Shown piece after piece: positions 7,628-9,818 of a DNA stretch of 9,818 bases. Numbering within the stretch: position 1 is the first letter of the stretch; the number at the start of each line of letters is the position of its first letter. Below the pieces are notes generated by a model, which saw only the letters and a list, made by a program, of their open reading frames with translations, ran no database searches and was not told the DNA's origin. The stretch is from Pseudomonadota bacterium (GTDB taxonomy: Bacteria; Pseudomonadota; Alphaproteobacteria; Rhizobiales; Hyphomicrobiaceae): assembly GCA_023428365.1 (NCBI GenBank), contig JAEYYQ010000183.1:1-9818 (forward strand), in the 5' to 3' direction. The translations under genes were made by a program, and so were the position numbers.

Positions 7628-7701
7628 CAGTCGTTTCCTCCATATCTTTGTTTTTTAGTTATGCAGTGTTTTTATTTTTTAGAACGGCACGCGCCGGCTC
7701 A
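7628..7701 (-). promoter_or_regulatory. A-rich leader upstream of the TAXI binding protein
   Basis: In the mRNA sense this 74-nt gap reads mostly A and U, with runs AAAAAATAAAAA (plus 7671-7682) and CTAAAAAACAAAG (plus 7645-7657), ending in the GGAGGA ribosome site. It is the most AT-rich stretch in an otherwise GC-rich window. A-rich unstructured leaders favour ribosome loading. An internal promoter is possible, but I find no matching -35/-10 pair. Confidence 0.4.
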
Positions 7702-8637
7702 TCAAGCCGCCGCGCGCGCGAACGTCTGGTCGTAGGCAAACAGAGCCTGCGCTGCCTTATCGACTTTGGCGCGGTCAGCCGCCTCGAGATTGTCCATGCT
7801 GGGCAACATCGGCCCCATATCGGCGACACCCGCACCCGTTACAGCATCATGCAGCACGCGGATCGGGCCGATGCCATCGCGCAGATCTTCCAACGGCATG
7901 AAGTTCTCGCGAATTTTTTCCGCTGCCGCGTAATCCTTCGCTTTTATCAACCCCAGGATCTTCATCGAAGCCCGCGGTGCAATGCACACGCATCCGGAAG
8001 TGAATGAGGCAATGCCGAAGCTGCGCAAATGATCAATGGCTGGCCGCTCACCGATGCCGCTCGCAACGACGGAGCGATCAACGCCCTCAAGGATGCGGGG
8101 CAGGAAATCATCTTTCGACGGATCATCGCGCACGACGGCATACTTCACCGACGTCACAACCTTGTCAGCTACCAGTTTGATGATGAGCTCGGGCGTCAGC
8201 ATTTTCTCGTCCTTCACATAGAGGACGATCTGCTTGTTCACCGCCTCGGCAAATCGGCGGACAGCGGTTGCAACACCCGTCGGCACGGATGGCCCCGTCC
8301 CGGGCAGCACCATCACCGCGGGAAAGGCACGAGATTTCAAGATCGGGGCCTGATCGCGCAGCTTGCCGAAATCCGGGCCTGCAGACGGCAGAAACCACGT
8401 ATCCGCACCGACGCTCTCGGAGAGGAAGTCGAGGATTTCGGCATACTCACCAATGCTCACGTTGAAGAACGTGGCATTCCCGCCGTACATCAGCGAGCGC
8501 ACGCCGCCAGCTTCGATATATTTAATGATTGCAAGATTGGCTTTGCGGTCGATGCGAAACTCGCGGTCACGCGCCAAAGGCGGCACAGCAATCACCGAGC
8601 GCGAAATATCGGCTGTCGTAACGGGCGTGGTCTTCAT
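7702..8637 (-). CDS. Divergent DapA-family (dihydrodipicolinate synthase/N-acetylneuraminate lyase superfamily) aldolase or dehydratase
   Basis: At 311 aa it has the length of the single-domain (beta/alpha)8 DapA family (about 290-310). The Schiff-base lysine is probably K165 in VTSVKYAVV, the counterpart of GIKE in DapA. The catalytic tyrosine is probably Y140 in IVLYVKDEK. The usual GTTGE loop is replaced by YGGNATFFNV (51-60), so the carboxylate-binding site differs from DapA itself. GCVCIAPRASMKIL (215-228) resembles the loop before the last barrel strands. Family members bind pyruvate or a 2-keto acid and perform aldol cleavage, condensation or dehydration in the cytosol. Next to a sugar-acid dehydratase, a 2-keto-3-deoxy acid is a plausible substrate; this is inference. 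ATG 8637 follows GGAGAA at 8 nt, and a hairpin arm lies between that site and the start. The gene ends with tandem stops (TGATGA). Confidence 0.82.
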   Translation of the reverse strand: MKTTPVTTADISRSVIAVPPLARDREFRIDRKANLAIIKYIEAGGVRSLMYGGNATFFNVSIGEYAEILDFLSESVGADTWFLPSAGPDFGKLRDQAPILKSRAFPAVMVLPGTGPSVPTGVATAVRRFAEAVNKQIVLYVKDEKMLTPELIIKLVADKVVTSVKYAVVRDDPSKDDFLPRILEGVDRSVVASGIGERPAIDHLRSFGIASFTSGCVCIAPRASMKILGLIKAKDYAAAEKIRENFMPLEDLRDGIGPIRVLHDAVTGAGVADMGPMLPSMDNLEAADRAKVDKAAQALFAYDQTFARAAA

Positions 8638-8638
8638 A

Positions 8639-8683
8639 CGGGTGGTTCTCCAACTGCGACGTAGACTGCAGGCTTGCCACCCG
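8639..8683 (-). promoter_or_regulatory. Leader hairpin spanning the ribosome site of the DapA-family gene
   Basis: CGGGTGG and CCACCCG (plus 8639-8645 and 8677-8683) are perfect 7-bp inverted arms. In the mRNA the 3' arm ends one base before the ATG, and the GGAGAA ribosome site (plus 8646-8651) lies in the loop directly against it. An inner CTGC/GCAG pairing can extend the fold. Closing the stem would hinder initiation, so this may tune translation of the gene. It could also be coincidence, as only one leader is visible. Confidence 0.45.
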
Positions 8684-8692
8684 TTCTTATAT

Positions 8693-8721
8693 GCAGAGCA
8701 CGGTTCATGGAACCACTCTGC
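8693..8721 (-). other. Second intergenic hairpin between the oxidoreductase beta and DapA-family genes
   Basis: GCAGAG (8693-8698) pairs with CTCTGC (8716-8721), and inside them GGTTC (8702-8706) pairs with GAACC (8710-8714) around an ATG loop. That is 11 base pairs with one asymmetric internal bulge (CAC/A). No U-tract follows in the transcript direction, so full termination is unlikely. Partial attenuation, RNA processing or an operator are the options. Confidence 0.5.
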
Positions 8722-8775
8722 GAGTCAAGTGCCATGGCTCCAAAATGACGGCGAAATGCGCCTTGGCCGCGAGGA

Positions 8776-9818
8776 TCAGCGCAGGCGGGCGTTGATCGCA
8801 TCCAACTTAGCCGATCCGGGGCACACATCGGACATCTTCAAGGCATTCAGCGGCGTCGGCGACGTCCGCAGAATGTCATGCAAATCCTGCTGGCGCTCCT
8901 CGATATAGAGGAGGCCCGTCGCGACCTCTCCACGTGCCGCACTCTGGCGGATCGTCATCAGTGCGGAATCGGCATCGCGCGGATCATGGCTGCCGTCGAG
9001 CTTGTGCAAAATGAGATGCGAACCGTCGTGCATCGTCACGGACAGCGACGTCCCTTCGTCGTAATCGGCTGTGATCTCGCGCTCTTCCGGAACGAAATCG
9101 AGCTTATCGATCGCCTGATTATGCGCACGGACGTAATCATAGCTCTTGGTCGAAGCAGGATGATTATTGAACGTCACGCACGGACTGACGACGTCGATGA
9201 AGGCAAAACCACGATAATTGATGGCGGCCTTCAGCAGCGGAATGAGCTGCCTTTTGTCACCCGAAAACGACCTCGCGACAAAGCCAGCACCGAGTTGAAT
9301 CGCCATCTGACACAAATCAATGGGATCGAACGGATTGGCTTCACCCTTTTTCGAAGGCGAGGACTTGTCATTCGTGGCCGAGAACTGTCCCTTGGTCAGC
9401 CCGTAACAGCCATTGTTCATGACCACGTAGACCATGTTCAGACGGCGGCGCACCACGTGCGCGAACTGGCCGAACCCGATCGAGGCCGTATCGCCATCAC
9501 CGGAAACGCCAATGTAGACAAGATCGCCGTTGGCGAGATTGGCGCCGGTTGCCACTGACGGCATGCGGCCGTGAACGCTATTGAAGCCGTGGCTGCGGCC
9601 AAGAAAGTAGGTCGGCGCCTTCGAGGAACAGCCAATACCGGAAATCTTCGCGATACGATGTGCGGGAAGATCCAGCTCGAAGCAGGCTTCAATAATTGCG
9701 GCAGTGATGGAGTCATGCCCGCATCCGGCGCATAGCGTCGACATCGAGCCTTCGTAATCGCGATGCGTCAGGCCCAGCGCGTTCTTCTTCAACGCCGGAT
9801 GGTAGGCAACGGGCTTTT
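8776..9818 (-). CDS. 2-oxoacid:ferredoxin oxidoreductase, beta subunit (partial, 5' end outside window)
   Basis: The frame is open to the right edge, so the true start lies outside. A TTG at 9792 is possible, but family members carry about 15-25 residues before this point, and the coding-like KPVAYHPAL precedes it. Numbering from that TTG, cysteines C21 and C24 (LCAGCGH), C55 (GIGCSS) and C205 (SPC) fit the [4Fe-4S] cluster ligands of the beta subunit. GDGD (98-101) and MNNGCYGLTKGQ (125-136) form the thiamine pyrophosphate/Mg2+ motif. HGRMPSVATGANLA (74-87) is also typical. The enzyme decarboxylates a 2-oxoacid (2-oxoglutarate or pyruvate) to acyl-CoA and reduces ferredoxin. The C-terminal extension with EEREITADYDEG matches KorB types found in aerobes. 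The alpha (or fused gamma-alpha) subunit should lie just upstream, outside the window. TGA ends it 138 bp before the DapA-family gene. Which 2-oxoacid is used is not decided by sequence. Confidence 0.9.
   Translation of the reverse strand, partial: KPVAYHPALKKNALGLTHRDYEGSMSTLCAGCGHDSITAAIIEACFELDLPAHRIAKISGIGCSSKAPTYFLGRSHGFNSVHGRMPSVATGANLANGDLVYIGVSGDGDTASIGFGQFAHVVRRRLNMVYVVMNNGCYGLTKGQFSATNDKSSPSKKGEANPFDPIDLCQMAIQLGAGFVARSFSGDKRQLIPLLKAAINYRGFAFIDVVSPCVTFNNHPASTKSYDYVRAHNQAIDKLDFVPEEREITADYDEGTSLSVTMHDGSHLILHKLDGSHDPRDADSALMTIRQSAARGEVATGLLYIEERQQDLHDILRTSPTPLNALKMSDVCPGSAKLDAINARLR

Noticed and set aside
9764..9792. TTG 9792 as the true start of the oxidoreductase beta subunit
   Set aside because: The frame stays open to the window edge with family-like residues before it, so the gene is better called partial.

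Overview
The window is GC-rich, densely coded DNA from what looks like an alphaproteobacterium, most likely a Hyphomicrobiales member related to Bradyrhizobium, Rhodopseudomonas or Pseudolabrys. The basis is gene style (TAXI-type TRAP transporter, IlvD/Edd sugar-acid dehydratase, a KorB type I associate with aerobes) and an intergenic palindromic repeat built on TGTCATCCCGG...CCGGGACCCAG, a type I associate with that order. The taxonomic call is inference from memory, not from a search. No rRNA, tRNA, CRISPR array, integrase or transposase was seen.

Layout. Positions 1-509 (minus) hold the N-terminal two thirds or so of a fumarylacetoacetate-hydrolase-family enzyme that leaves the window at its C-terminus. 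A 296-bp divergent gap follows. Positions 806-2659 (plus) encode an unusual single-chain protein: a DsbA-like thioredoxin domain with a CPHC active site, fused in front of a complete NhaA Na+/H+ antiporter. A perfect 13-bp hairpin (2679-2708) and a nested palindromic repeat (2758-2881) fill the convergent gap after it.

From 9818 down to 2922 all genes lie on the minus strand in an operon-like row. In transcription order they are: a 2-oxoacid:ferredoxin oxidoreductase beta subunit (5' end outside the window), a divergent DapA-family lyase, a TAXI-type periplasmic binding protein, a fused TRAP permease, and an IlvD/Edd-family [2Fe-2S] sugar-acid dehydratase. The gaps are 138, 74, 107 and 36 bp. 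Several contain structure: a hairpin next to the DapA-family start codon, a second hairpin upstream of it, an A-rich leader before the binding protein, and small hairpins just after the binding-protein stop.

Working model (inference): the TAXI-TRAP system imports an organic acid such as an aldonate. The dehydratase converts it to a 2-keto-3-deoxy acid, the DapA-family enzyme splits or dehydrates that product, and the ferredoxin oxidoreductase oxidises the resulting 2-oxoacid to an acyl-CoA. The NhaA fusion and the FAH-family gene are adjacent but probably separate units. The points most worth a second look are the cytosolic-facing redox domain on NhaA, the altered active-site loop of the DapA homologue, the start-codon hairpin, and the coupling of a ferredoxin-dependent enzyme to a sugar-acid-type operon.
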